A stretch of 64,000 nt of DNA from Pseudomonas fluorescens (GCF_001307275.1 NZ_CP012831.1:6874501-6938500); one strand, 5' to 3'. Numbered from the stretch's first letter, positions 1 through 9,374 are shown. Made by a program: numbers and translations. The notes: a model not told the origin generated them from the letters alone.

Positions 1-1
1 G

Positions 2-283
2 AGCCTGCCCCAGCGGCTGCGCCGGCTGATCTTGCCAGGCGCTGCCGCGGGGATTTTCGCCGGCCTGCGCCTGAGCCTGATCTACGCCTGGCTAGGCACC
101 ATCGGTGCGGAATATTTCATGCCGTCCAACGGCGGTATCGGCAGCCTGATGATCGGCGCCCAACAACTGCTGCGCATGGACCTGATCATGAGCGGCATGC
201 TCCTGGTCGGCCTCACCGGCGCAGCCCTCAACTTGATCGGCCAACGCATCGAAACCCGTGCTACCCGCTGGAGACACGCATGA
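2..283 (+). CDS. atsB: Sulfate-ester ABC transporter permease, C-terminal fragment
   Basis: This is the last 93 codons of an inner-membrane permease that begins before the window. The visible part has the LPGAAAGIFAGLRLSLIYAW stretch typical of SsuC/TauC-type permeases, just after the cytoplasmic EAA loop, followed by a final membrane segment (about ILMSGMLLVGLTGAALNLIG) and a basic tail. Its stop overlaps the ATG of the ATPase gene (ATGA), so the two are probably translationally coupled. The gene order permease-ATPase-arylsulfatase matches the ats locus known in P. aeruginosa and P. putida, where the transporter imports aliphatic or aromatic sulfate esters during sulfate limitation. The symbol rests on this order; an SsuC or TauC paralogue cannot be excluded from the fragment alone. 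Confidence 0.8.
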   Translation, partial: SLPQRLRRLILPGAAAGIFAGLRLSLIYAWLGTIGAEYFMPSNGGIGSLMIGAQQLLRMDLIMSGMLLVGLTGAALNLIGQRIETRATRWRHA

Positions 284-1095
284 ACGCACCGATTGTCAGC
301 TTCAACCATGTGGGCAAGTCCTTCGATGTCGACGGCTTCGAGTTGGAGGCCATTCGTGAATTCAACCTGGACATTGCCGAAGGCGAATTCGTCGCGATCG
401 TCGGCTCAAGCGGCTGCGGCAAATCCACCCTGTTGCGCCTGCTGGTGGGGCTCGACACCCAGTTTAGCGGCGAGATTCGCGTCGACGGCCAAACGGTCAG
501 TGGCATCGGTGGCGAGCGCGGCATCGTGTTCCAGGAGCACCGTTTGTTTCCTTGGCTGACCGTCGCGGAGAATATCGGCCTGGGGCTGGTCAACGAGCCC
601 ATCGGCCAGGCTGAACGTAACCGGCGTATCAGCGATTTTATCGAGCTGGTGGGCCTCAGCGACTTCACCCGTGCCTATCCTCACCAGTTATCCGGCGGCA
701 TGGCGCAACGGGTGGCGATTGCCCGGGGCCTGGTGGCCAGCCCGCGCATCCTGCTGCTGGACGAACCCTTCGGTGCCCTCGACGCCCTGACCCGCCAACA
801 GATGCAGGACGAACTCCTGGCGATTCGTGACCGCGCCAAGATCACTACAGTGCTGGTGACCCACGATGTGGAAGAAGCGATTTTTCTCGCCGACCGCGTG
901 GTGGTGATGGAGCCGAGGCCTGGGCGAATCAAGCAAGTCGTCGACGTTGCCCTGCCCCATCCACGCCAACGCAGCAGCTTCGAATTCCACCAGTTGCGTG
1001 AAGAGCTGCTGCACGAGTTGACCAGCGATGACCATTACCAGCCGCCGGTGCGCGAACAGATCCGCGACCTGCCCCTGGCCTTTATCGCCTGCTAA
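280..1095 (+). CDS. atsC: Sulfate-ester ABC transporter ATP-binding protein
   Basis: A 271-residue nucleotide-binding subunit of a nitrate/sulfonate/taurine-type importer. All motifs are present: Walker A GSSGCGKST (residues 42-50), Q-loop Q85, signature LSGGMAQ (137-143), Walker B ILLLDEP (157-163) and the switch His in VTHD (H195). The short C-terminal extension after about residue 230 is usual for SsuB/TauB-like subunits. It overlaps the permease gene by 4 bases and lies 30 bases before the arylsulfatase gene, so it probably powers uptake of the sulfatase substrate. The order fits AtsC; without the binding-protein gene, which would lie upstream of the window, substrate specificity is inferred from the neighbour. 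Confidence 0.88.
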   Translation: MNAPIVSFNHVGKSFDVDGFELEAIREFNLDIAEGEFVAIVGSSGCGKSTLLRLLVGLDTQFSGEIRVDGQTVSGIGGERGIVFQEHRLFPWLTVAENIGLGLVNEPIGQAERNRRISDFIELVGLSDFTRAYPHQLSGGMAQRVAIARGLVASPRILLLDEPFGALDALTRQQMQDELLAIRDRAKITTVLVTHDVEEAIFLADRVVVMEPRPGRIKQVVDVALPHPRQRSSFEFHQLREELLHELTSDDHYQPPVREQIRDLPLAFIAC

Positions 1096-1125
1096 AAAGA
1101 CTGCCTGCCAACGAGGAGCACCTTG

Positions 1126-2736
1126 ATGCCGCAACGTCCCAATTTTCTAGTGATCCTGGCCGATGACATGGGTTTCTCCGACCTGGGTGCGTTTGGTGGG
1201 GAAATTGCCACGCCGCACCTGGACGCCCTGGCGCTGAATGGCCTGCGTTTGACCGATTTCCACACCGCGCCCACCTGTTCGCCAACGCGCTCGATGCTGC
1301 TCACCGGCACCGACCACCATATCGCCGGCATCGGCACCATGGCCGAGGCCCTCACCCCCGAGCTGATCGGCAAGCCCGGCTACGAAGGCTATCTGAACGA
1401 TAAGGTGGTGGCGCTGCCGGAGCTGCTGCGCGAAGCCGGTTACCAGACGCTGATGAGCGGCAAATGGCACCTGGGCCTGACCGCCGAACTGGCGCCTCAC
1501 GCTCGTGGTTTCGAGCGTTCGTTCTCGTTGTTGCCAGGGGCGGCCAACCACTACGGTTTCGAACCGACCTATGACGAGCACACGCCGGGCCTGCTCAAAT
1601 CCACGCCGGCGCTGTATATCGAGGACGATACCTTCGTCGAGCAACTGCCCAAGGACTTCTATTCCTCCGATGCCTTTGGCGACAAGCTATTGCAGTACCT
1701 CAAGGAGCGCGACCAGGCCCGGCCATTCTTTGCCTACCTGCCGTTTTCCGCACCGCATTGGCCGTTACAGGCACCCGCCGACATCGTTGAAAAATACCGT
1801 GGCCGCTACGACGCCGGCCCCGAAGCATTGCGCCTGGAGCGCCTGGCAAAACTCAAGGCCCTGGGGTTGATCGACGCCGATGTCGAGCCCCACCCGCTGA
1901 TCGAATTGAACACCCAGTGGGCCGCCCTGACCGAAGAGCAGCGCCAGGTGTCGGCCCGTGCCATGGAAGTGTATGCGGCGATGGTCGAGCGCATGGATTG
2001 GAACATCGGTCGGGTGGTGGAGTACCTGCGCCAGCAAGGGCAATTGGACAATACGTTCATTGTGTTCATGTCCGACAACGGTGCCGAAGGTGCGCTGCTG
2101 GAGGCCTTCCCCAAGTTCGGGCCGCAGTTGCTGACCTACCTCAACCAGCATTACGACAACAGCCTGGACAACATCGGCCGCGCCAACTCCTACGTCTGGT
2201 ACGGGCCGTCGTGGGCCCAAGTGACAACGGCGCCGTCGCGCTTGTTCAAGGCATTTACCACCGAGGGTGGGATTCGTGTGCCGGCGCTGGTGCATTACCC
2301 CCAGTTGTCGCTCAAGGGGCGCATCAGCCATGGGTTCGGCACAGTGATGGACATCACACCGACCATTCTGGACCTGGCCGGCGTACGCCATCCCGGCACA
2401 CAGTGGCGCGGCAAGCCCGTGGCGTCATTGCGCGGCAAATCGTGGCTGGGCTTCCTGTCGGGCGAGACCTGCGAGGTGCACGACGAACACACGGTCACCG
2501 GCTGGGAGCTGTTTGGCCGCCGCGCGATTCGCCAGGGCCAGTGGAAAGCCGTGTACATCCCCGGTCCCGTGGGGCCGGCGACCTGGCAGCTGTATGATTT
2601 GGGCCAGGACCCGGGCGAAATCCATGACCTGGCGCTGAGTCAGCCGGACAAACTGGCCACTTTGATTGGCCATTGGCAGCAGTACGTCGACGAAACTGGC
2701 GTGGTGCTCAGCGCATCGCCGTTTCAGCCGGATTGA
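1126..2736 (+). CDS. atsA: Arylsulfatase (formylglycine-dependent)
   Basis: This enzyme hydrolyses sulfate esters to the alcohol and inorganic sulfate, allowing growth on organosulfates when sulfate is scarce. The 536-residue protein carries the CSPTR maturation motif with Cys51, which is converted to formylglycine. Metal and active-site residues appear as D13-D14, K113, H115, H211, D317-N318 and K375, the same numbering as the crystallised P. aeruginosa AtsA, so the assignment is strong. There is no signal peptide, consistent with the cytoplasmic Pseudomonas enzyme. The ATG at 1126 was chosen over a TTG at 1123 because GAGGAG lies 7 bases before it and it gives the family length. A separate sulfatase-modifying enzyme is not in the window. 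Confidence 0.95.
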   Translation: MPQRPNFLVILADDMGFSDLGAFGGEIATPHLDALALNGLRLTDFHTAPTCSPTRSMLLTGTDHHIAGIGTMAEALTPELIGKPGYEGYLNDKVVALPELLREAGYQTLMSGKWHLGLTAELAPHARGFERSFSLLPGAANHYGFEPTYDEHTPGLLKSTPALYIEDDTFVEQLPKDFYSSDAFGDKLLQYLKERDQARPFFAYLPFSAPHWPLQAPADIVEKYRGRYDAGPEALRLERLAKLKALGLIDADVEPHPLIELNTQWAALTEEQRQVSARAMEVYAAMVERMDWNIGRVVEYLRQQGQLDNTFIVFMSDNGAEGALLEAFPKFGPQLLTYLNQHYDNSLDNIGRANSYVWYGPSWAQVTTAPSRLFKAFTTEGGIRVPALVHYPQLSLKGRISHGFGTVMDITPTILDLAGVRHPGTQWRGKPVASLRGKSWLGFLSGETCEVHDEHTVTGWELFGRRAIRQGQWKAVYIPGPVGPATWQLYDLGQDPGEIHDLALSQPDKLATLIGHWQQYVDETGVVLSASPFQPD

Positions 2737-2769
2737 ATGTCCAACCTAAAAAACTCTACGCGGTCTGAA

Positions 2770-2794
2770 GGTGGCGGCTTTCGCAAGCGCCACC
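2770..2794. terminator. Stem-loop between convergent atsA and hydrolase genes
   Basis: GGTGGC (2770-2775) pairs with GCCACC (2789-2794), and an inner GCTT/AAGC pair closes a TCGC tetraloop with one bulged G. It sits between two convergent genes. No T-run directly follows on the + strand; on the minus strand a run of six T lies about 15 bases downstream. It could serve both transcripts as a weak terminator. Confidence 0.4.
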
Positions 2795-2836
2795 CCCATC
2801 CCATCTGCAGCGTTGTGAGTTGTGCCAGGGCGCCTG

Positions 2837-3463
2837 CTAGAGCGCCTTCTCGGCGTTAAAACCGTCGAAGTTTTCGAAGACCCCCATAAAGCCCGGGACA
2901 GTCGACTCCCGTGCCCAGTCGCGCTGGAGCTCGCAGTACATCTGCACGCGGCTGATGAGTTTCGCGCCCGCCTGTTCGATTCGACGAAGAGCGGCCTCGT
3001 GCGCGGCGACTGACGTGCCTCCGACCGCATCGACCGGCACATACACCTCATAGCCTTCCTGGATCGCGTCCAGTACTGGGAACGTCAGGCAGGCTTCGGT
3101 CCAGAGCGCGGTCATGATGAGCTTGCGACGGCCGATGCCCTTGACCGCCTGCTTGAACTCAGTGTCCTCCCAGCTATTGATCGAGGTGCGGTCATAAGTC
3201 GGCAGATGGCCGAGCACGTCCTGCAACGCTTGGATCGGCGGTTTGTTGCGACCGGTCGCGACGTTGACCGTCGAATGAATGACAGGAAGGTTGTAGTTGA
3301 CGGCCGCCTTGGCAACGCTCGTGATGTTGAACACGAGCTCGTCACGGGGCATCGAGCGAATCGAGGAGACCTGGATCGGCTGATAATCGATGATGATCAG
3401 CGCGCAATTCTCAGGCGATAAGAGGTGGTCGGTATGGGGGTTGCGAATAGTCTCGCTTGTCAT
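2837..3463 (-). CDS. Isochorismatase-family cysteine hydrolase (YcaC-like)
   Basis: A 208-residue alpha/beta hydrolase of the isochorismatase/cysteine-hydrolase superfamily. The first conserved Asp lies in ALIIIDYQ (D26) and the nucleophilic Cys in WTEACLTFP (C125). The 99-residue spacing between them is close to that of E. coli YcaC. A basic residue (R92) lies in the intervening loop, where the family keeps a catalytic Lys or Arg. YcaC-type members are cytoplasmic hydrolases of mostly unknown substrate, so no reaction is claimed. It is transcribed away from the LysR gene at 3694 with 230 bases between them, a usual layout for a regulator and its target. A more distant possibility is a nicotinamidase or isochorismatase, but the sequence context supports neither. 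Confidence 0.85.
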   Translation of the reverse strand: MTSETIRNPHTDHLLSPENCALIIIDYQPIQVSSIRSMPRDELVFNITSVAKAAVNYNLPVIHSTVNVATGRNKPPIQALQDVLGHLPTYDRTSINSWEDTEFKQAVKGIGRRKLIMTALWTEACLTFPVLDAIQEGYEVYVPVDAVGGTSVAAHEAALRRIEQAGAKLISRVQMYCELQRDWARESTVPGFMGVFENFDGFNAEKAL

Positions 3464-3693
3464 TGTCTGGTCCTGTTCTCAGTTGTAATACACGGTGCCA
3501 GAGAGCCAGCGCGCACTCGGATAGACGGGCATGGCCCTGACGAAGTGTCTACTGATGTTGTCAGTGGATTTGGGTTTCCAGGCAACCTGCGCCACTGGCG
3601 ACATTGCCCGGAAGCAAGGATTATGCTGTTCCCATTTTCGACGCAGTAGTCGCAACGCGAGGCTAGCTGTGTCGCACAAAGAGGAACGCTGAC

Positions 3694-4590
3694 TTGGATA
3701 TAGAAGAGCTGCAAACATTCGTGGAAGTGGCTGACGCAGGGGGCGTTTCGCCTGCGGCGCTCCGCCTTGGGGTATCCAAGTCGATCGTCAGCCGCAGGCT
3801 CGCCCGGCTTGAGGCGGAACTTGGCATCCAGTTGCTCGCACGAACCACCCGCGGGGCCGCCCTCACTGAAGCCGGGGCCACGTTCCGAGATTACGCGGCC
3901 AGGGTCTGCGCCGAAATCGAGGCAGCCAGAGAAACGATCCTGCCGACAGGCGCCCTTCGTGGTCGCTTACGCGTCGCGGCGCCGCTGTCTTTTGGCCCTA
4001 CCCATTTCGCGCCCATGCTCGCGCAAATGGCACACCGTCACCCCGAGCTTCATATCCAGACCTGCTACAGCGATCGCTTCGTTGATCTCATTGCCGAGGG
4101 GTTCGATTGTGCAATACGCGTCGGGTACCTCCCCGACTCCAATTTGATCGCGAGGAAAATCGGCCCGATCTACACGAAGCTCGTCGCGAGCCCAGGCTAC
4201 ATAAAAGCCCATGGGGCACCAGAGACACCGGACGAGCTCATGGCCCATGAGGCTCTCCTGCAGGGTACCGAGGCGTGGCAATTCATGGAGGGTGACAAGG
4301 TCATCACGGTGCGTCCGCAGGGCCGCTTCAAGGCGGACAACGGCATTGCGCTCGTGGCGGCCGCAACCGCGGGACTCGGCATCGCGTACCTGCCGGATTG
4401 CCTGACTTATGAACATGTGAACTCAGGGGCGCTCGTGCCGATCATGACCCGGTATCCACCACCCCCGGCAGGTGTATACGTGGTCCGTCCGCCAGGCCAG
4501 CATCCGGCACGGAAGATACGGATGCTCACAGAGCTGCTGATCGAGTCATTCGGACAGTCTCCGCACTTCGCGGGGCCTGCTCGTATTTGA
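3694..4590 (+). CDS. LysR-family transcriptional regulator
   Basis: A 298-residue regulator with an N-terminal winged helix-turn-helix (residues about 1-60, including VSPAALRLGVSKSIVSRRLARLE) and a LysR substrate-binding domain from about 88 to 290. The SxxVSRRxARLE helix and the TRGAALTEAG end of the wing place it near the CrgA-like group. Translation most likely starts at TTG 3694, because GAGG lies 9 bases upstream and no in-frame ATG occurs before the helix-turn-helix. It is divergent from the isochorismatase-fold hydrolase, which is its probable target. The effector is unknown. Confidence 0.9.
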   Translation: MDIEELQTFVEVADAGGVSPAALRLGVSKSIVSRRLARLEAELGIQLLARTTRGAALTEAGATFRDYAARVCAEIEAARETILPTGALRGRLRVAAPLSFGPTHFAPMLAQMAHRHPELHIQTCYSDRFVDLIAEGFDCAIRVGYLPDSNLIARKIGPIYTKLVASPGYIKAHGAPETPDELMAHEALLQGTEAWQFMEGDKVITVRPQGRFKADNGIALVAAATAGLGIAYLPDCLTYEHVNSGALVPIMTRYPPPPAGVYVVRPPGQHPARKIRMLTELLIESFGQSPHFAGPARI

Positions 4591-4872
4591 TCGCAGCGAA
4601 GATCACCGCTGGCCGGCCACTTCGTGACTCAAGCGATTGAGGGCTACTAGTCGCCTGCCTCCGCTGACAGCCCTGAACTCAATGGCCTACGGCGGGAGGT
4701 GATGCCAACCTGCCTGTACATTTTTTGAGCGCCCGTTCAAACCCCCTGCCCACTTGGCATCAGCGCGGTTATCCACAGACATACTCACGGATTTCTTGGA
4801 TAACTGCATGGGATCGTGAAGCACGCCTGCCGTAGCGAACCTATGGATTCGAGCCCGCCTTTACCGCACACT

Positions 4873-5655
4873 TTACCGCACACCGTCATCGAAGCATCCA
4901 GCCGGCAGATGACCGACCGCGGGCCTTGCATACAAATATCCCTGCATCAGTTCGATACCCATGCCTAGCAGCGTCGAGCTTTCTTCACGGGTCTCGACAC
5001 CTTCGGCGATGACCAGGATATCCAAGCGCCTGGCGACCAGGATGATGCCTTCGACGATCGCTTGTTTGACCGAGTCCCGATCAATGTTTCGGGTCAGTGC
5101 CATGTCAATCTTCAGCACCTGCGGCTGGAACATGGCCAGCAGGTTAAGGCCCGAATAGCCCGCGCCAAAATCGTCGACGGCGGTAATGAAACCCTGGCGC
5201 TCGTACTCCATGAAAATCGATTTGAGGTGCTCAGGGTCTACCACCTTCTCGCCTTCGGTCACTTCGAACATGAGCCTTTCTGGCGGGAAATGGGTCAGGC
5301 GCGCCGCTTCCAGGGTGGCCCGGATACACGTCTCTGGCCGGTATACGGCGTTGGGCAGGAAATTGATGCTCAGCAAGCAATCGGGAATGTCCAGCAGCCC
5401 CAGCCTTGCGGCTTCTTCGATGGCCTTCACCCGGCAAGCCTGGTCGAATCGGTAGCGGTTGCTGTCGTTCACGAGCCCCAGGATGTAGCCAGCCGATTCG
5501 CCATTGATGCCTCTGACCAACGCCTCATAAGCAAACGCAGCGTGTGTCCGGACGTTGAAAATAGGCTGGAAGGCCATGGTGAAATCAAACCCCAACGCCT
5601 CATGGTTGCGGCATTCGGCGCAGCCGAGCGATTGGAATGGAGGGCGTTTCGTCAT
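4873..5655 (-). CDS. EAL-domain cyclic-di-GMP phosphodiesterase
   Basis: A 260-residue protein that is essentially a single EAL domain, which would linearise c-di-GMP to pGpG. All catalytic elements can be read: EAL in YEALVRG, Asn in SINFLP, Glu in FEVTE, the DDFGAGYSGLN loop, Lys in LKID, Glu in AEGVE and Gln in MQGYLYARP. It should therefore be active. The front 25 residues carry a CAEC motif (C12, C15 from ATG 5655), which might bind metal or respond to redox. ATG 5655 is preferred to TTG 5661 because of its better distance to a GGA ribosome site. It is divergent from a diguanylate cyclase, with 195 bases of shared upstream DNA. Confidence 0.92.
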   Translation of the reverse strand: MTKRPPFQSLGCAECRNHEALGFDFTMAFQPIFNVRTHAAFAYEALVRGINGESAGYILGLVNDSNRYRFDQACRVKAIEEAARLGLLDIPDCLLSINFLPNAVYRPETCIRATLEAARLTHFPPERLMFEVTEGEKVVDPEHLKSIFMEYERQGFITAVDDFGAGYSGLNLLAMFQPQVLKIDMALTRNIDRDSVKQAIVEGIILVARRLDILVIAEGVETREESSTLLGMGIELMQGYLYARPAVGHLPAGCFDDGVR

Positions 5656-5850
5656 GATCAATATTCCGTGGCGGTCGTGATACTTCCCTGCGGATACAAG
5701 GAACTGTAGCCGACACCACCTGAATCGGCGCGGGCCGAAGTTTCTGATCAGCGGATATACAATCTTTTGACCGTCTAACGGTTTTAGCGTGATACACCTA
5801 CGCCATTAACCTTACTCGCCGATAAGATGTGAATCCCATTGGAGCTGACG

Positions 5851-7533
5851 ATGCCCCATCGCACACCCAGACTTCTCCTCGCAGCAGCTACTGCCACATT
5901 GGTCATGTCCGTCACGGCCGCAGTAGGTCCGTTTACCCTGTTCTGGACGAACGAAACGCGTAACGACCGCAACCTGGTAGAAAAGCAGCTGGACGGTATC
6001 CGCACGGTACAAGGTTTGCTCGTGGATGCGGAGACAGGCGAACGCGGGTATGCATTAACGGGGATGGAGACATTTCTTCGCCCTTATTACATCGCCACGT
6101 CGCAGCTTCCCGACGCGATCAAGCTGCTTCGTGAAAACTATCGAAACGATTCGTCCGCTGAAATTGCCAAGGTGGAGGACTTCATCGAGAAGTCCGCACT
6201 GAAGCTGGACCACCTGGACATGGTGATCAAGCTGCGCAGCACCCAAGGTTCCGCAGCGACGGTGGCCGAAATCGCTACAGGTAACGGCAAGCACCTCATG
6301 GACCAGGTCCGCGACCTGGGGAGCGAGCTGATTCAAGCAGAAATCGAGGAGGTGGCTGTTCTGGACAACCAGCTTAACGCCAACCTGCGTTGGGCCGTCG
6401 CCGTTTCCATTGCAAGCTTCCTGCTTACGCTTGTGCTGGGCCGTTTCATCTACGTGTCCATGCGCCAGACCATAAAACGCCAAGCCGAATCGACGGCTAG
6501 CGCGCTTTCTTCAAGCACCCAACTGAGCAAAAGCCTGAAAAACCTTGAGCGGCGCAATGCAGAAATAGGCTTGCTCGCAGAAATGGCTCGCCTGCTACAG
6601 ACCGAGATGAGCCAAGAGGAAACGCTCCAGCTGGTCAGCACTTATTGCCAAAAGTTACTGGAGGGCAGTAGCGGAACACTGTACCTGTACCGCAATTCGG
6701 CTGATGCTTTGCAACCGGCCGCAAGCTGGGGCCACGTCGAGGCTCAATCAGATGCCCTTATCGGTCCCAAAGACTGTTGGGCCATACGTCGAGGCCATTC
6801 CCATGTGGTTGAACATCGCCATGAGCTGCGCTGCGCCCACTACTCAGAAAAATCAGAGTTCGACGATGGTGACATTCACTGGTGCCTGCCGCTGATAGCC
6901 TACGGAGAAACATTGGGACTCTTGCATATCCAGCATGCTGGCGGAACTGACGATAAGGAAGTCAGCCGCCAGTTTGCGGAAGCTGCCGCGGAGCAAACCG
7001 CGCTAGCACTGGCGAACGGCAGGATGCGCCAGGTCCTGCAAGTCCAGTCGATCAAAGACCCGCTGACGGGTCTGTACAACCGGCGCTTCATGGAGGAAAC
7101 ACTCAAGCGCGAACTCTCCAAAGCCACTCGAGACGCAGTGGACCTGAGCGTCATCATGCTCGACCTGGACAACTTCAAGAAACTGAACGACATCCATGGT
7201 CATTCTGCGGGTGACGCGGTGTTGCGAAGCACGGCATCCTTGATCATGAAGTCAATCAGAGCCACCGATGTCGCCTGCCGGTTTGGTGGAGAAGAGCTGA
7301 TCATCATATTGCCGGATTGCTCCATTGAAGACGCTCTCCTGCGAGCCGAATCCATCCGGGACTCGCTGGAAAGCATGAGCCCTACGGATGGAATGCAGAC
7401 GTTCAGCGTTACCGCATCCTTTGGCGTGGCCTCGACGACGCGTAGCGGGACCGATCAAACCTTATTGCTGCAAGCAGCGGACGCCGCGCTGTATAAGGCC
7501 AAGCGCGAGGGGAAAAACCGCGTAGCCTCGTAG
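5851..7533 (+). CDS. Membrane diguanylate cyclase, CHASE3-GAF-GGDEF
   Basis: This 560-residue protein probably makes c-di-GMP from GTP in response to an extracytoplasmic signal. A membrane segment at about 12-32 is followed by a CHASE3 sensor (about 35-175, with the DAETGERGYALTG signature at 59-71), a second membrane segment (179-203), a short coiled region, a GAF domain (about 240-385) and a GGDEF domain (about 400-558). The active loop reads GGEEL (479-483), and an RATD inhibitory site lies five residues before it (470-473), so product inhibition is expected. ATG 5851 has GGAG 6 bases upstream and is preferred to TTG 5839. It is divergent from an EAL phosphodiesterase, so the opposing activities may be co-regulated. 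Confidence 0.93.
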   Translation: MPHRTPRLLLAAATATLVMSVTAAVGPFTLFWTNETRNDRNLVEKQLDGIRTVQGLLVDAETGERGYALTGMETFLRPYYIATSQLPDAIKLLRENYRNDSSAEIAKVEDFIEKSALKLDHLDMVIKLRSTQGSAATVAEIATGNGKHLMDQVRDLGSELIQAEIEEVAVLDNQLNANLRWAVAVSIASFLLTLVLGRFIYVSMRQTIKRQAESTASALSSSTQLSKSLKNLERRNAEIGLLAEMARLLQTEMSQEETLQLVSTYCQKLLEGSSGTLYLYRNSADALQPAASWGHVEAQSDALIGPKDCWAIRRGHSHVVEHRHELRCAHYSEKSEFDDGDIHWCLPLIAYGETLGLLHIQHAGGTDDKEVSRQFAEAAAEQTALALANGRMRQVLQVQSIKDPLTGLYNRRFMEETLKRELSKATRDAVDLSVIMLDLDNFKKLNDIHGHSAGDAVLRSTASLIMKSIRATDVACRFGGEELIIILPDCSIEDALLRAESIRDSLESMSPTDGMQTFSVTASFGVASTTRSGTDQTLLLQAADAALYKAKREGKNRVAS

Positions 7534-7966
7534 CCGGTCATCGAAAAGGCAGAACGTAAGCAGCCTTGGAACAACAGGCAGCCAAGGGGCGCACCCTCTT
7601 TCTCCGATCACCGTCGCAACGCCTGTGTGGCCATGGACGAAGCGCCGCGGCCCCCTCCCAGCCCATCTGGAAGCAACGTCAGCACCAAAACACCCGATGA
7701 AGTCACCGCAACGGTGTGCTCCAGAGGGTTGATCACCTTTCCCCTTTTCCCTCGCAGTTCGGGGGATTCGATCGAAACCCACCACCCATCTACAATTAAT
7801 TCATTTAAATACAATCACTTACACCAATATCGATTTATTTTACAAAAATATCTTGCGCGCAAACATTTTAGGCGATAACTTTATCGCAACTGATTAGCGC
7901 ACAAGTATTTATCGCTCATCAAAAGCACTTTGCAACCGTCCTTTCTTCTCTTACAGGTAGTCACTC
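7534..7966. other. 433-base gap with an AT-rich upstream region
   Basis: No convincing gene was found here. Roughly 7790-7930 is markedly AT-rich compared with the surroundings and lies directly upstream of the secreted alpha/beta hydrolase, so it probably contains that gene's promoter. Short open frames in both directions lack family signatures and good ribosome sites. Confidence 0.5.
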
Positions 7967-8737
7967 ATGAAAAAGATTCTTTCTGGCCTGGCCCTCGCCA
8001 CCGCTCTCGCAGCCACCGGTTTAGCAAACGCTGCTGACGTCAAACCCACGGTGATCTTGGTCCATGGTGCTTTCGCCGACTCGTCGAGCTGGAACGGCGT
8101 AGTCAAGATTCTGGAAAAAGACGGCTATCCGGTCATTGCGGCGGCGAACCCGCTGCGCGGCGTCAGCAGTGATGCACAATCGGTGGCAAGCATTGTCAAG
8201 AGCATCAAGACTCCGGTAGTACTGGTCGGCCACTCCTATGGCGGTGCGGTGATCAGCGAGGCGGCGTATGGCAATCAGAACGTGAAAGGCCTGGTGTATG
8301 TCGCGGCTTTCACTCCGGAAACTGGCGAGACTGCGGCAGAATTGTCTGGACGATTCCCGGGGGGCACCCTGGCCTCGGCCTTGTCGACCCCGGTCGAACT
8401 GGCCGATGGCGGCAAGGATCTCTACATCCAGCAGGATAAATTCCACGACCAGTTCGCAGCCGATGTGCCTGAGGCTGAAGCTCGCCTGATGGCGGCCGGC
8501 CAACGCCCCATCACCGTCGCCGCGCTGAACGAAGCCGCCACGGATCCTGCCTGGAAAACCATTCCGTCCTGGTTCGTATACGGCGACAAGGATAAGAACA
8601 TTCCCCCTCAGGCCATGGCGTTCATGGCCGAGCGTGCACATTCCAAGCAGACCGTCGTGGTCAAAGGCGCCTCCCATGTCGTGATGGTTTCCAACCCGAA
8701 AGTGGTGGCAAACCTGATCGAAAAAGCTGCGCAATAA
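7967..8737 (+). CDS. Secreted alpha/beta hydrolase
   Basis: A 256-residue serine hydrolase exported by a clear Sec signal peptide (MKK, hydrophobic core, cleavage near ANA-A at about 22-23). The alpha/beta-hydrolase fold is shown by the oxyanion-loop HG (residues 33-34), the nucleophile elbow GHSYGG with S90, an acidic residue in YGDKDKNIP, and the catalytic His near SHVVMVSNP. Related Pseudomonas proteins are annotated as esterases or haloperoxidase-like hydrolases, and the substrate cannot be read from sequence. It is a single-gene unit with an AT-rich upstream region and a strong terminator after the stop. Confidence 0.9.
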   Translation: MKKILSGLALATALAATGLANAADVKPTVILVHGAFADSSSWNGVVKILEKDGYPVIAAANPLRGVSSDAQSVASIVKSIKTPVVLVGHSYGGAVISEAAYGNQNVKGLVYVAAFTPETGETAAELSGRFPGGTLASALSTPVELADGGKDLYIQQDKFHDQFAADVPEAEARLMAAGQRPITVAALNEAATDPAWKTIPSWFVYGDKDKNIPPQAMAFMAERAHSKQTVVVKGASHVVMVSNPKVVANLIEKAAQ

Positions 8738-8755
8738 ATGCAATTGGCAACACGA

Positions 8756-8778
8756 GGCCCGCGCATGCGGGCCTTTTT
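8756..8778 (+). terminator. Rho-independent terminator of the alpha/beta hydrolase gene
   Basis: GGCCCGC (8756-8762) pairs perfectly with GCGGGCC (8767-8773) around a GCAT loop and is followed at once by five T. It starts 18 bases after the hydrolase stop codon. Confidence 0.9.
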
Positions 8779-8981
8779 CCGTTGTCCGTGAATTGAGTTT
8801 TTCGCCAGCCTGGTGGCAACGCTCATCGCTCGGAGAAAAAGGCCTCCCGTGCCGACGGCTCCTCAGCGACGTGATGACCGCTGTCAACGCCCGTTCTGTT
8901 CTGCCCCTGCCTTGATGAGACGTGACAATAGGGCCTAGGATCGCAAAGGCAAGAACAGACATGCAGAGGAGAATCAGCCCC

Positions 8982-9374
8982 ATGACCCCGAACCTTGCCG
9001 ATCTTTATAGCGACTACATCGCCTGCCTGAATGCACAGGACTGGGAAAACCTGGGCCATTTTGTGCACCCGGATGTGGTTCACAACGCCAGGCCATTAGG
9101 GTTGCAGGGCTATCGAAACATGCTGGAAGCGGATTATCGGGCTATCCCCGACTTGCGCTTCGCCATTGAATTCCTGGTGATCGACCCACCTGAGTTGGCG
9201 GCTCGCCTGGCCTTCAATTGCACGCCGGTTGGGGAGTTCCTGGGTCTTGCGGTGAATGGGACACCCATCTCCTTCGCCGAAAATGTCTTCTACGCATTCG
9301 AGGACGGCAGGATCCGCGAGGTCTGGTCGGTCATCGATAAGGTAGCGATCGAAGCTCAGCTCCGATCAGCGTAG
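8982..9374 (+). CDS. SnoaL-like ester-cyclase-family protein
   Basis: A 130-residue NTF2/SnoaL-fold protein. It contains the family features LYSDYIACLNAQDW, a DVVHNARPLGLQGY loop, and the core AIPDLRFAIEFL followed by ARLAFNCTPVGEFLGL. Polyketide ester cyclases share this fold, but stand-alone members in Pseudomonas usually have no known reaction, so catalysis is not assumed. ATG 8982 has AGGAGA about 10 bases upstream and starts at the conserved fold; an in-frame ATG at 8961 is possible. A broken copy of the same core lies at 17365. Confidence 0.85.
   Translation: MTPNLADLYSDYIACLNAQDWENLGHFVHPDVVHNARPLGLQGYRNMLEADYRAIPDLRFAIEFLVIDPPELAARLAFNCTPVGEFLGLAVNGTPISFAENVFYAFEDGRIREVWSVIDKVAIEAQLRSA

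Noticed and set aside
7627..7878. 83-codon open frame in the gap before the alpha/beta hydrolase
   Set aside because: It is Pro/Ser-rich at one end and AT-rich read-through at the other, with no ribosome site or known family.
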